Translations under genes and position numbers: made by a program
Shown here: positions 43,450 to 53,615 of the stretch, in pieces
How the letters are laid out: every line of letters starts with the position of its first letter
Numbering within the stretch: the stretch's first letter is position 1
Assembly: GCA_964564415.1 (NCBI GenBank)
Contig: CAZMAV010000016.1
Location: forward strand, 1-64,000
Reading direction: 5' to 3'
Source: JALEFZ01 sp964564415
GTDB taxonomy: Bacteria > Bacteroidota > Bacteroidia > J057
DNA: 64,000 nucleotides
The notes under the pieces: generated by a model
Told to the model about the DNA's origin: nothing
The model's input: only the letters and a program-made list of their open reading frames with translations
Databases searched by the model: none

Positions 43450-44168
43450 AAGAATCGCGATCATCTCCAGCAAAAAATAAGAAGGGTTCTAATAGCCGGA
43501 TGCAGGGAAGGGCGTAGGAGAGAAACAAGGTTGAATTTGCTAAAATTCGTGTCCTTGCTCATTAGTTGGTATAACAAGGAATAAAAAAATTAGATTTTTT
43601 TCTTTTAGGGAAAGGGAAAGTTTGGGAACGCATGAGTGGAATAAAAATTATAATTTTTACAAAAAGGGGGTTGCCTCTGTGGGAAAATTTTTATCCCTTA
43701 CATATATATCTTTTTCAATGTATCTAAAATTTGATATTGTATGGGAATTCTAACATTGAGATATCAGTATGTAAAGGGAGGCGGATAAGGCCCAAGTTCC
43801 TGATAAAAAATGACTTTTGGAGGATTCGTAAATTAATCATGAGCTAGTAACATTAAGTTAAATACGAAAATGGTAATATATTTCTATTAGATAAAAAAGG
43901 GATTGTATAATTTTTTTGAGTTTTACCTCTATGTTAAGAAGGCTCTGAACGGCCTGATATTGGTCCTAAACTTCCTTAAATCGGGGATGAATGAAGGTCT
44001 TACGAGAGGGGATTTTTTCGGCTTAAGTGAAAAAATTGATTGCAGGTTTGAATTTCCCTCTATAAATTGGAATTCTATAAGGTTTAATTTTAAGTTGAAA
44101 TTAACCTTGTGTGGTATTTGTGAAAACGTTCTTTTTCATTTCCACAACGTCAAACTAAAGCTAATTTT
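43450..44168. other. Long AT-rich region upstream of SusC
   Basis: About 720 bp, strikingly AT-rich (43560-43900 in particular). An open frame from 43903 reading into the SusC start codon lacks coding character. Presumably holds the SusC promoter and leader; no matching TAnnTTTG element was found. Confidence 0.5.
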
Positions 44169-47100
44169 ATGAAAAGAATCTTACTCGTGCTTTGCATGCT
44201 AGCCATGGGCTTGAGCATTGCTTGGGCACAAAACAGTATTTCCGGTAAGGTTACCGATGAGGATGGAATGCCTCTAGAGGGTGTAGCCGTATTGGTTAAG
44301 GGTACGACTGTCGGGGTTTTTTCCAACTCTGACGGTACTTACGAACTGACTGTACCCGAGGATGGATCAGCTCTCATTTTTTCTTACGTAGGTAAACTTA
44401 CCAGGGAAGAGGCTGTTGATGGTCGTTCTAACATCAGCGTCATCCTTAAAGCCGATGACCTCTATGTGGAGGAAGTCGTCGTGACGGGTTACCGTACATT
44501 TACCGAGGAAAAGTCCAGCGTGGCGGTCTCCAAGGTAGATGCGGAGAAAATCTCCAACCGTCCCAACCCTTCTGTTGTGCAGACCCTTTCCGGGCAGATT
44601 CCCGGTTTGAGTATCAGTACAAGTACTGGACAGCCCGGTGGTAACTCTGTGGTGAACATCCGCGGGGTATCCTCCATCAACGGTGATACAGAGCCTCTCT
44701 TCATCATCGACGGTGCTCCCGTAGATCAGGACAACTTCCGTAGCTTGAATCCCAATGAGATCGAGACCATTACCGTCCTGAAAGACGCTGCCGCTACCGC
44801 TATCTATGGTAACCGGGGTGCAAATGGTGTAATCGTCATCGAAACCAAGGCTGGTGGATTCAACACTCCCCTGGAAGTGACTTATACCTACAACCGCCTT
44901 TCTTCCACCCTTCAGGACAATGACTATGACCTGATGAACTCTCAGGAGCAGTTGGCTCTGGAAAAAGAGTTTGGTAGTGGATTGGGTTCTGTTATCTCTG
45001 AGGCTGACGCCGATACTTTCTCTACTACTGACTGGCCTAATTTCTTTTTCCGTACGGCCATCGGTAACCAGCACAACCTGCAGTTCCGCAAGGGTGGAAA
45101 CAACAGTTCTACCTATCTTTCTGTAGGATACTTGGACCAGGAAGGTATTTTGAGTGCTTCCAGCCTGCAGCGTGTCAACCTCCGTGCCAATGTTTCAGGC
45201 CGTAGCAACGACACCAAGTTCAATTACTCTGCGAATTTTTCGGTCAACTTTTCCACCAACGACGAGCCTAACTCGATAGGATCATCTGCGATTAACCGTA
45301 ACCTGGTACTCGCTGCTTATCAGTCTGCTCCTTATGTAAATCCCGGTTCTTATGTTGATGGGCGTGGACTTCTTTCTCCACTTTTGTTCTCCAACACCCC
45401 TCTCTTCTTGATGGACCGTTTGGAGACTTATACCCGTAAGGAGGATGAGATTCGTATGATTTCTACCCTTAAGGCTGACTACGAGATCATCGATGGTCTT
45501 TCTGTAGGAATCCGTGCCAGTGGAGACCTCCTCGCTGAGAGTCTGACCCGTGCAGAGGGACCTGAATCTTTCAACGCACTGCTCTTTGCAGAGACCGGAA
45601 ACAACACTCCTGGTTTCCAGCAGCAGTCGTTCCGTCGTGATTTCCTTTACAATCAGGTTACCAACATCAGCTACGAGAATACCTTTGGTAAGCACTCTTT
45701 TGGTGTAGGTGCATATACCGAATACTTCCGTGCCTTCCGTGATCAGTTTGGATACTTCGCCGAGGGATTGAATCCCAAGACTTTCTTCCCTGGTGACGGA
45801 GCTGGTTTGGTCGGAGATAACTCAGCCAACGACTTCTTTGTCGATGAAGCAACGGCCAACATTGCCCGTGCAGGACTTTTCTCCTACTTCGCTCAGGCGG
45901 ACTACGACTATGACTCTCGATACGGACTTTTGGTTACCGGTCGTCGTGATGCTACCTCTCGTTTCTCTGAGTCTAACCGCTGGGGTACTTTCTACTCTTT
46001 TGCGGCTCGCTGGAACATCCACAATGAGGCTTTTGCTTCTGGACTTCCCTTTGACCTGTTGAAGCTTCGTGCTTCTTATGGTACCAATGGTAACCAGGAC
46101 ATTACAGGAAATGGATACTTTGCTGCTCTTGACCTTACCCGTAACCTTTTCGCTACAGGTACTGGATATGGAGGACAAAATGCACTCTTCCTTTCTCAGT
46201 TGGCCAACACTACCCTTCGCTGGGAAACAGTTGCTCAGCTTAACGTAGGATTGGACTTCGAGACCCTGAATGGTCGTCTTGGAGGTAGTGTAGATGCCTA
46301 CGTCAAGAATACTACTGACCTCTTCCTTTCTGTACCCATTTCTGCCATCAACGCTCGTACAGGTATTAGTGCCAATGTGGGTGAGCTGCAAAACCGCGGT
46401 GTAGAACTCTCTATCAACTACGATATCTTTGACGGAATCCAGGCCGGTGGTCTGCAGGTCAATGTATATGCTTTAGGTGCTTTCAACGAGCAGGAGATTC
46501 TGGACCTGGGTGCTGGTCGTGAGGAGATCATCGATACAGACGCAACCAGCCTTCGCGTAGGTGGAAGACTGTTTGAGTACTACACCTATCGCTATGCCGG
46601 TGTTAATTCTGAGAATGGAGAATTGCTCTTCCTCGATGCGGAAGGAAATGAAACGGAGGATCCTGACGTGGACAATGACCGTGTATGGTTGAGCCAAAAC
46701 ATCTATCCTGATTGGCAGGGAAGCTTTGGTCTGAACATTGACTTCAAAGGCTTTTACATCAACTCTCAGTGGAACTTTGTCGTAGGTGTAGATCGTTTCG
46801 ACTACGACCTCCTCACTTTCCAGGATCGCAGAAACATTGGGCAGTTCCGCCACTCTCGTGATTTACAGAATGCATGGACTCCTGATAACACCGATACGGA
46901 TATTCCTGCTCTAAAGGCGTCTAATTTCCCCTTGGGTGATGATTCTGACCGCTACTTGACAAATGCTGACTTCCTTCGTCTGCGCTTCCTGAACTTTGGA
47001 TATGAGCTGCCTTCTTCTGTGCTGAGCAGAATTAAGGTTCGCGAGCTGACAATCTTTGGCTCTGGAGAGAATCTGGCTACATTCACCCCCTGGCGTGGAT

Positions 47101-47183
47101 TTGATCCTGAAGCGCTGTCTAACACCAGCCGCATCTATCCTACGCCACGTACCTGGACCATTGGTGTACAGATTGGCCTCTAA
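44169..47183 (+). CDS. SusC/RagA family TonB-dependent outer-membrane transporter
   Basis: 1004 aa. Signal peptide MKRILLVLCMLAMGLSIAWA; carboxypeptidase-D-like domain (residues ~22-100: ISGKVTDEDGMPLEGVAVLVKG); TonB box region and plug (VVVTGYRT, LSGQIPGLSIS, NIRGVSSINGDTEPLFIIDG, DAAATAIYGNRGANGVIVIETK); then a 22-strand-type barrel. Forms the channel of a SusCD transporter, energised by TonB. Its codons are strongly biased (CGT, GGT, TCT, GCT), unlike most neighbours, which suggests very high expression. SusD follows at 37 bp. Substrate unknown; no glycosidase nearby. Confidence 0.97.
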   Translation: MKRILLVLCMLAMGLSIAWAQNSISGKVTDEDGMPLEGVAVLVKGTTVGVFSNSDGTYELTVPEDGSALIFSYVGKLTREEAVDGRSNISVILKADDLYVEEVVVTGYRTFTEEKSSVAVSKVDAEKISNRPNPSVVQTLSGQIPGLSISTSTGQPGGNSVVNIRGVSSINGDTEPLFIIDGAPVDQDNFRSLNPNEIETITVLKDAAATAIYGNRGANGVIVIETKAGGFNTPLEVTYTYNRLSSTLQDNDYDLMNSQEQLALEKEFGSGLGSVISEADADTFSTTDWPNFFFRTAIGNQHNLQFRKGGNNSSTYLSVGYLDQEGILSASSLQRVNLRANVSGRSNDTKFNYSANFSVNFSTNDEPNSIGSSAINRNLVLAAYQSAPYVNPGSYVDGRGLLSPLLFSNTPLFLMDRLETYTRKEDEIRMISTLKADYEIIDGLSVGIRASGDLLAESLTRAEGPESFNALLFAETGNNTPGFQQQSFRRDFLYNQVTNISYENTFGKHSFGVGAYTEYFRAFRDQFGYFAEGLNPKTFFPGDGAGLVGDNSANDFFVDEATANIARAGLFSYFAQADYDYDSRYGLLVTGRRDATSRFSESNRWGTFYSFAARWNIHNEAFASGLPFDLLKLRASYGTNGNQDITGNGYFAALDLTRNLFATGTGYGGQNALFLSQLANTTLRWETVAQLNVGLDFETLNGRLGGSVDAYVKNTTDLFLSVPISAINARTGISANVGELQNRGVELSINYDIFDGIQAGGLQVNVYALGAFNEQEILDLGAGREEIIDTDATSLRVGGRLFEYYTYRYAGVNSENGELLFLDAEGNETEDPDVDNDRVWLSQNIYPDWQGSFGLNIDFKGFYINSQWNFVVGVDRFDYDLLTFQDRRNIGQFRHSRDLQNAWTPDNTDTDIPALKASNFPLGDDSDRYLTNADFLRLRFLNFGYELPSSVLSRIKVRELTIFGSGENLATFTPWRGFDPEALSNTSRIYPTPRTWTIGVQIGL

Positions 47184-47219
47184 GTATTCACTCAATTTTT
47201 TACTTGATTATCCAGAATT

Positions 47220-48656
47220 ATGAAAAAAATCATTCTCAGCATATTTGCATCAGTCCTGCTCCTGGCGAGCTGTGAGGATGCAATTGATATTCAACAGCCC
47301 GGGCGTCTCGATACCAGTGCATCATTCGAGACCTTGGTAGACTTGCAGGATGGTCTGTTTGGCGTTTATGCCGAGTACGACTATACCCCCGCGATCCAGT
47401 TCAACGCCGCCTTTACCGATGAAATTACCATTGGTTTTGATAATGGAGGGCAAGACATCCTTTTCATTCTGAATCCTCAGAGCGCTATTTCTTCTGCTCA
47501 GTGGGTCAACTTTTACGATGCTCTTAATGCTGCTACCCGCGTCATCTTGGCAGCAGACGAGATTGAGTTTGATCCTGCAGATCAGGATGCCTTTGATGAT
47601 ATCCTGGGACAGGCCTATGCTTTGAGAGCCTGGGCTCACTTTGAGCTGTTGACCTACTTCAGCCCTGATCTTACGGACGACAATGCTCCCGGTGTGATTA
47701 TCCTGGACTTTATCCCTTCCATCGATCAGGAACTGGGTAGAAATACGACTGGTGAGGTATTTGCCATCATCGAAAGCGATCTGGATCAGGCAGCTAACCT
47801 TCTGGTTACCGACGCCAATCCTACCTTTGTGAGCCAGGATTTCGTTACCGCTCTTCGTGCCCGTATCGCCGCTTATCGTGGTGATTATGGAACAGCTGCT
47901 TCTCTTGCCGAGCAACTTTCTTCCAAGTATCCCTTGGCTGATTCCGCTCAGTATGTAGACATGTTCCTGGATCAGGACAATACGGAAATCATCTTTAAGC
48001 TGGAGCGTACCATCAATGGTCCCTACGACGGTCAGGGATCTACCGGATCTGCTACCGCTGGTGGATGGGCAGGAGCTAACTTTGCCTTCGTAAGTGCAGA
48101 CATTGACGGTTCTCCTTACTTCGAGGCCTCTGTTGTCCTCCGTGATGCCCTTGAGCCTGGTGATATCCGTAGCAATGTACTTTTCCACCCCACCTCTGCT
48201 GGTGATACCCTTATGGTAGGAAAGTACCCCGGATCTGAAGGTCAGCCTTTGATGAATGACCTCAAGATTTTCCGTGCTTCTGAGATGCTCCTGATCCGTG
48301 CCGAGGCTGCTGCCGACGCCAACGATCTTCCCGGAGCCGCTGTTCTGATTGATGAGCTGCGCGATGCCCGTTTTGGGTCCGACCAGCCTACGCCTACTTT
48401 CGCCAATCAGCAGGAGGCCTTCAGGGCTATCCTGGATGAGCGTCAGTTAGAGTTTGCCTTCGAAGGATTCCGTTGGGTAGACCTCAAGCGCCTCGGTGAG
48501 CGCGCTGGTCTTACCACCCTCGAGCGTGATCCCGTCGAGTGTGCCGTCAACAGCGCCTGTAGCATCGAGCTTTCAGACATTCGCATGAACGCTATTCCCA
48601 TTCCTATCCTCGAGTTGAATGCCAATGGAACTATCCAGCAGACTCAAGGCTACTAG
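47220..48656 (+). CDS. SusD/RagB family substrate-binding lipoprotein
   Basis: 478 aa. Lipoprotein signal MKKIILSIFASVLLLASC with lipobox Cys. TPR-like helical SusD fold: YALRAWAHFELLTYFS, LRARIAAYRGDYGTAASLA, FRASEMLLIRAEAAADAN and the C-terminal LDERQLEFAFEGFRWVDLKRLG with its Arg-Trp signature. It caps the SusC channel and binds substrate at the cell surface. Same biased codon use as SusC; strong terminator follows. Confidence 0.96.
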   Translation: MKKIILSIFASVLLLASCEDAIDIQQPGRLDTSASFETLVDLQDGLFGVYAEYDYTPAIQFNAAFTDEITIGFDNGGQDILFILNPQSAISSAQWVNFYDALNAATRVILAADEIEFDPADQDAFDDILGQAYALRAWAHFELLTYFSPDLTDDNAPGVIILDFIPSIDQELGRNTTGEVFAIIESDLDQAANLLVTDANPTFVSQDFVTALRARIAAYRGDYGTAASLAEQLSSKYPLADSAQYVDMFLDQDNTEIIFKLERTINGPYDGQGSTGSATAGGWAGANFAFVSADIDGSPYFEASVVLRDALEPGDIRSNVLFHPTSAGDTLMVGKYPGSEGQPLMNDLKIFRASEMLLIRAEAAADANDLPGAAVLIDELRDARFGSDQPTPTFANQQEAFRAILDERQLEFAFEGFRWVDLKRLGERAGLTTLERDPVECAVNSACSIELSDIRMNAIPIPILELNANGTIQQTQGY

Positions 48657-48701
48657 GAAGTATGACCGGATCTTTTTCCTCTGAGAAAAAGACCAAATAA
48701 A

Positions 48702-48738
48702 AAAACAGCAGTTATCCGAAATGGGTAACTGCTGTTTT
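48702..48738. terminator. Bidirectional terminator after SusD
   Basis: AAAACAGCAGTTA and TAACTGCTGTTTT pair over 13 bp, with A- and T-runs on the two sides, so it can act for SusD and for the convergent permease gene. Confidence 0.93.
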
Positions 48739-48765
48739 CTTTTATTATCATCAAATTATGCCTGC

Positions 48766-51700
48766 TTATTCCCTCAACTTAATCGTCTTTTCATTGTCCT
48801 GAGGATGCTTGTCTATGAGCAAATGAATAGGGTCTATGGCCGCCTTGACGGGCGCTGTATCCACTTGCAGGCTTAGCTTGGTCGTATCTGAATCAAAGAA
48901 ATGCTTGCGGTAGTAAATCAGGCTGTCCTGGCCGTCTTTGTCTTTGCCATAGAGCCCCAGATAGATCCATTCGTCGAAGTCGATGGCTTCTTCATTACCC
49001 AGGCTATCCGCCTCGTATTTGACAGCACTGATGCTGAGATCCACCTCATAACTTCCTTCTTCAGTTTTGGCCATCTCTGTTTGGAGCATTTTGTTTTCAT
49101 AGAATACGATCTCCTCAAACATTTGCCTGACAATCCCTGTAAGGCTGTCAGGGGTCACCTCATAGATATAAGACATGAAGTCTTTGGTCGTAGGATAAAG
49201 TCCTTCTTTGAAGGCCCAGTCATCTATAAATCGACTTAGGGCCTTGTTGAGGCTGTCCTCCCCTACATAATCCTGAAGGGCAAAAAACTGTACAGCTCCC
49301 TTTCCATAATGAATGTACTGCTGGTTTTCTACCAAGACCAGGGGCTGTTCCTTTTTTCGCTCTCCCCTCCGTCCAGAAAGGTAGCGATCTAACTCTTCCC
49401 TTAGGTACTGCTGCATTTTTTCAGTAGAAAATGACTGTTTCATCAGCATGAGGGCCGAGTATTGAGCCAGACTCTCCACAATCATGCTGCTTCCCTTGGT
49501 GTTTGAGGGAATGACCTGATGGGCCCACCATTGATGGGCGACCTCATGGGCTGTCACGTAGTAGGTGATGTCCACATCCTTTTCATCGTCGATGTCTACG
49601 ATAAAACCAATGCCTTCTGAAAAAGGAACGGTATTGGCGAAGGATTGTGCAAAGGTAGCGTACCTCGGAAACTCCATGATTCGCATTTGCCTGTACTGAA
49701 AAGGACTAAAAATTTCCGAAAAATAATCCAGGGAATGCCTCATCCCTTCCATCATCCGGTCGATGTTGTACTCGTGGCCTTTGTGGTAGTAAATTTCCAA
49801 ATTGACACTGTCTCCACTGGGATGAATCCAATGGTCCCGAATGACTTCATAGCGGGCAGAAATCATAGAGTAAAAGTTCAGAATGGGGGCATCCATCTTA
49901 TACCTGTAGTAGCTGCGTCCATTTGCTTCCCATTGGCGCTGAAGGTAACCCGGAGCGATGGCAATTTGATCGGCTCGGGTTCCCATGGTAATGTCAAAGC
50001 GAATCCGATCCGCATCGTCTCCCAAAGCATGTACCACCAGCCCTCGTGGATCATCTCTGTCCAACTGCCTCTCCTTGGGTTCTAGGTCGTACTTTTTGCG
50101 GGTATCGTCAGAAGAAAGCTCAAAGCCAGAACTGTAGCCAAAGGAAGGAAAGCTGCTGTTGTTGAAAAAGGTCCCATTGCGGATGACAGAGTTGTTTCGC
50201 CCCCCACTCTTGAAGCCCTCCGTATCAAATTTTCCTTTGAAATACATCTTAAGGCTATCTCCAGGCAGCAAGGGACGTTTTAATTCATAAATGTCATAAT
50301 TGTAATCCTCAAATGATTCAGCCAGGCTCGCAGGGGCAGGGTCGTCAGGCAGAGAATCCATGCGCTCAAAGGTAAAGGGTTCAAACGCCAAATCTTCATC
50401 TGTCGATCCCTGGATGTGCAGGGATGAGATGGTCGAATCTCCCTTGTTTTTTAGAATGTAATACCCCTCCACTATATAATCCCGCTCCATGGGATAAATA
50501 TCTACCAAAAGCTTAGTTTCAACGATTTTGGGCTGGGCTATATATTCATACTGCTTAAGTTCCTTTTCGTAATTGGCCCTTCTTTCCTCTGCCTCATCGG
50601 AGGTCGTAAATTCATTGACTACCGTGGTTACATAGTAAATGTAGGCACCTGTACCCCCAAAGATCAACAAGGCAGAGAGGGTAAAAATCAGTAAAGGCCG
50701 AACAAAGCGCATACCGGCCAGCTTGGTCCGGGTCCTGAGTACAGTATCCGTACCCCTGACTGAAAAGGCGATGGCCAGCCCTAAAAGAACCAGGGTAAAG
50801 CCAAACCAGTAGGCCTTGAACCAGGAGAAACGAATAAAAGAATCCCCGTAAATATTCATGTCTGAATAGTCCTCCAAGCTTCCACTGCCAAATTGTATTA
50901 AGTTGTGTTCCAAACCCAGGTTGGCAAGGATAATATTGACAATGAAGATCAAAATCATCATGCCATGGCCTAAAAACTTATTGTTGATCATCACCTGCAC
51001 AAAAAAGGCCAGGAGGGTGAAAAGGGCCAACCAGGAGAGCTGACTGCTAAACATCTCCGTGAGGTAGATGCCTACCTCGAATTTATAATAGCCCATGGCT
51101 GCCTGAATGCCCATGCCTAGCAAGATCAAAAGCAGGAGCAGGGTAATGTGAACCAGCATAAAGGCGATGAATTTACTCACCAGCCCCAGGGCATCGGGAA
51201 TCGGGAGGGTATCGTATATCTGATTGACCCTCAGGTCCCTCTCTCTCCAAATCAATTCTCCAGCATAAAAAATGACAATGATGAAGAAAAAGAGGTCGAA
51301 GGTGCTCAGCAATTCCAGCATGAGATAGGTCGTGGGAAGGGTCGGGGTTCCAAAGACCTCATTGAAATTTGTCGAACTGAAGACCAGGTAGATGAATCCA
51401 AAAATGACAATGCCCAGGAAGGGGACGGAGCCCACGATTTCTCGGTAATACAGGCGGACCAAGGCGCTAAGCCTTTTAAACTGCACCTGGAGGCCCTGAT
51501 AGGTCAGCTGAAGATCGGAGGGAAGGGATACTGCCTCAGGGGACTGGTCGGGAGTTTCCTGCTTTTTCTTTTTCCACTGTCGTCGGGCAGCACTGGTAAA
51601 AGAAAAGAAAACATAGGTGAGCAGGAGGCAAAGCAGCCCCACCGCCAGCCATATAAGTCGGTTTTGTAAGGGAAGACCTGTCCAGCTTACAAGTTCCAGG

Positions 51701-52407
51701 TTTTGCTGGGCCACTGACCAGTACTGGGTCGACACTGCAAATACCTGCTGACCGAAGGGATCAAGTAGCGCCGCAAATTCGCGGTTTTCAATCTTGCCCA
51801 CCATCTGCGAGGCCGCCAGGTAAAGGGTAAAAAGCCCGATGCCCTGGAGGAAAACAAAGAGCAACCTTTTGCTCAAAGCTCCGCCCATGAAAAATATACA
51901 TCCACTGATAAAGGCATTGGGTAGGATAAACATGAAGTAGGCATGCCAGTAAAAACTGGCGTGAAACTCGGGGAGGAAGCGAGAAAAATCCCGGCTCCCC
52001 CAAGGCATATATTCTCCAATCAGCCTTCCTGTCATCAGGCCCAGAGGAATAGCCGTAAGTATTAGAGCAAGGACAATAAAGGAGCCCAGAAAACGGCCCA
52101 GAAGATAATCAGCCTTTTTGATAGGGGCCGTAAACATCATCGCTGAGGTCCGATGTTCGAAGTCTCGAAGGATGGGCACCCCCATGACTGCCGAACTGAA
52201 AAAGATGCCAATAACCGACATGATGAGGCTCTGAAATGCCACGATCCAGGCAGCATCGTCTTTGAGCTGGCCGGAGGCTCCGCCTATAGAGACTTCATCT
52301 ACTGCAATAGCCAGGTAGCAAAGCAAAAATAGTACGGCAAAATACAGGTAGGTAGCCGGACGCTTGGCTCGGTAAGCGAGTTCAAAACCTAGGATTCTGA
52401 GTAGCAT
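48766..52407 (-). CDS. ABC transporter permease fused to M1-family metallopeptidase
   Basis: 1213 aa. N-terminal ~580 residues hold about twelve membrane helices in two ABC-2-like halves (RDFEHRTSAMMFTAPIKKADYLLGR and ERDLRVNQIYDTLPIPDALG). The rest is a periplasmic M1 peptidase: TAHEVAHQWWAHQ at about residue 954 gives the HEXXH zinc motif, with the third ligand Glu in MIVESLAQYSA, 19 residues later rather than 18. The aminopeptidase GAMEN motif is replaced by EFPRYATFAQSF. Forms a unit with the ATPase at 52420. Transported or cleaved substrate unknown. Confidence 0.9.
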   Translation of the reverse strand: MLLRILGFELAYRAKRPATYLYFAVLFLLCYLAIAVDEVSIGGASGQLKDDAAWIVAFQSLIMSVIGIFFSSAVMGVPILRDFEHRTSAMMFTAPIKKADYLLGRFLGSFIVLALILTAIPLGLMTGRLIGEYMPWGSRDFSRFLPEFHASFYWHAYFMFILPNAFISGCIFFMGGALSKRLLFVFLQGIGLFTLYLAASQMVGKIENREFAALLDPFGQQVFAVSTQYWSVAQQNLELVSWTGLPLQNRLIWLAVGLLCLLLTYVFFSFTSAARRQWKKKKQETPDQSPEAVSLPSDLQLTYQGLQVQFKRLSALVRLYYREIVGSVPFLGIVIFGFIYLVFSSTNFNEVFGTPTLPTTYLMLELLSTFDLFFFIIVIFYAGELIWRERDLRVNQIYDTLPIPDALGLVSKFIAFMLVHITLLLLLILLGMGIQAAMGYYKFEVGIYLTEMFSSQLSWLALFTLLAFFVQVMINNKFLGHGMMILIFIVNIILANLGLEHNLIQFGSGSLEDYSDMNIYGDSFIRFSWFKAYWFGFTLVLLGLAIAFSVRGTDTVLRTRTKLAGMRFVRPLLIFTLSALLIFGGTGAYIYYVTTVVNEFTTSDEAEERRANYEKELKQYEYIAQPKIVETKLLVDIYPMERDYIVEGYYILKNKGDSTISSLHIQGSTDEDLAFEPFTFERMDSLPDDPAPASLAESFEDYNYDIYELKRPLLPGDSLKMYFKGKFDTEGFKSGGRNNSVIRNGTFFNNSSFPSFGYSSGFELSSDDTRKKYDLEPKERQLDRDDPRGLVVHALGDDADRIRFDITMGTRADQIAIAPGYLQRQWEANGRSYYRYKMDAPILNFYSMISARYEVIRDHWIHPSGDSVNLEIYYHKGHEYNIDRMMEGMRHSLDYFSEIFSPFQYRQMRIMEFPRYATFAQSFANTVPFSEGIGFIVDIDDEKDVDITYYVTAHEVAHQWWAHQVIPSNTKGSSMIVESLAQYSALMLMKQSFSTEKMQQYLREELDRYLSGRRGERKKEQPLVLVENQQYIHYGKGAVQFFALQDYVGEDSLNKALSRFIDDWAFKEGLYPTTKDFMSYIYEVTPDSLTGIVRQMFEEIVFYENKMLQTEMAKTEEGSYEVDLSISAVKYEADSLGNEEAIDFDEWIYLGLYGKDKDGQDSLIYYRKHFFDSDTTKLSLQVDTAPVKAAIDPIHLLIDKHPQDNEKTIKLRE

Positions 52408-52419
52408 AGCTGTGAGGAT

Positions 52420-53307
52420 TTAGGCGGGTACGTGAGACTTATGACCAAAAATATAGGAGAAATAAACGTCTTCAAGGCTGGGACTTTCTGCCTCGAATCC
52501 TTCGCCGGGGTCAGTTTCGCTGAGAATGTGAACTTCGGGCTTTCCGGCGATCATCTTATCCGAGATAACCTGGTAGGTTTTTTCCAACTGCGGAAGATCT
52601 GCTTTCTCTACCCGCTTTTTCCAAACCCTTCCTTCGAGCCTTTCGATGGCTTGTAGAGGATTTCCGCTCATGAGGATTTCTCCCTGGTTGATGATGGCCA
52701 TGGAGGTACATAGTTCCTTCACGTCATCCACGATGTGCGTGGAAAGGATGACAATTGCATCTTCCCCCAGTTCGACCAGGAGGTTGTGAAAGCGGTTTCG
52801 CTCGCCGGGGTCCAGTCCTGCGGTGGGTTCATCGACGATGATGAGCTTGGGATTGGCGAGAAGGGCCTGGGCAATGCCAAATCGCTGCCGCATCCCTCCG
52901 GAGTATCCTCCCAGGTTTTTCTTTCTGTGTTGATAGAGATTAGTCTTGTGGAGCAGGGCTTCGACGACCTCTTTCCTTTCCTTGCCCTGGGTGATTCCCT
53001 TGAGTACAGCCAGGTGGTCCAGGAGAACTTCGGCAGAAACTTTTGGGTAAATGCCAAATTCCTGAGGGAGATAACCGAGGATTTTCCTGACCTCCTTTTT
53101 TTCTCGGAGTACATTGATCTCTCCCAGACTTACACTTCCGCTATCCGCCTCCTGTAAGGTGGCAAGGGTACGCATAAGGGTGGACTTTCCGGCACCATTG
53201 GGACCAAGAAGGCCAAACATCCCGGTAGGAATCTCAAGACTGACATCTTTCAGGGCCTGGACGCCATTAGGATAGGTTTTGGATAATTGTTGGATAGATA
53301 GTTGCAT
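52420..53307 (-). CDS. ABC transporter ATP-binding protein partner of the permease-peptidase
   Basis: 295 aa. Walker A LLGPNGAGKST, signature GYSGGMRQRFGIAQALL, Walker B LIIVDEPTAGLD and H-loop LSTHIVDD; the PQEFGIYP Q-loop is typical of ABC-2 exporter ATPases. It powers the permease-peptidase encoded 12 bp downstream. Confidence 0.95.
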   Translation of the reverse strand: MQLSIQQLSKTYPNGVQALKDVSLEIPTGMFGLLGPNGAGKSTLMRTLATLQEADSGSVSLGEINVLREKKEVRKILGYLPQEFGIYPKVSAEVLLDHLAVLKGITQGKERKEVVEALLHKTNLYQHRKKNLGGYSGGMRQRFGIAQALLANPKLIIVDEPTAGLDPGERNRFHNLLVELGEDAIVILSTHIVDDVKELCTSMAIINQGEILMSGNPLQAIERLEGRVWKKRVEKADLPQLEKTYQVISDKMIAGKPEVHILSETDPGEGFEAESPSLEDVYFSYIFGHKSHVPA

Positions 53308-53615
53308 AGGCTTCTGGATTTGCTCTTAGGGCTTTTGAATTTGGAGCAGGCCCATCTTTTGAAAATGCCTCTTCAAGTTACGCGATTCAATTTGGGCCTC
53401 CTTCATTCCTTGGATAAAGATGATATTCAAAAAGATGAAAGAATTTCTGAGAAAATGGGAGATGCCAGGCTTTTATCTATGATTGGGCAGAATTAATCGA
53501 CATGTGGGAAAGTTGGCTCTATGTTGCTTTGCAACTACACTGGAAAAAGATTGAAATTAACTTTCCATGTATTTTCGGAGAATTTGCCATATTTTATCTC
53601 CAAATCAGATTTGAT
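53308..53615. other. Divergent intergenic region
   Basis: 308 bp between the ABC operon (minus) and the PD40 gene (plus). Short frames here have no coding character. Promoters for both directions must lie here but none was recognised. Confidence 0.4.

Noticed and set aside
43903..44172. 89-codon frame just before SusC
   Set aside because: AT-rich, poor codon character and overlaps the SusC start; considered leader sequence.
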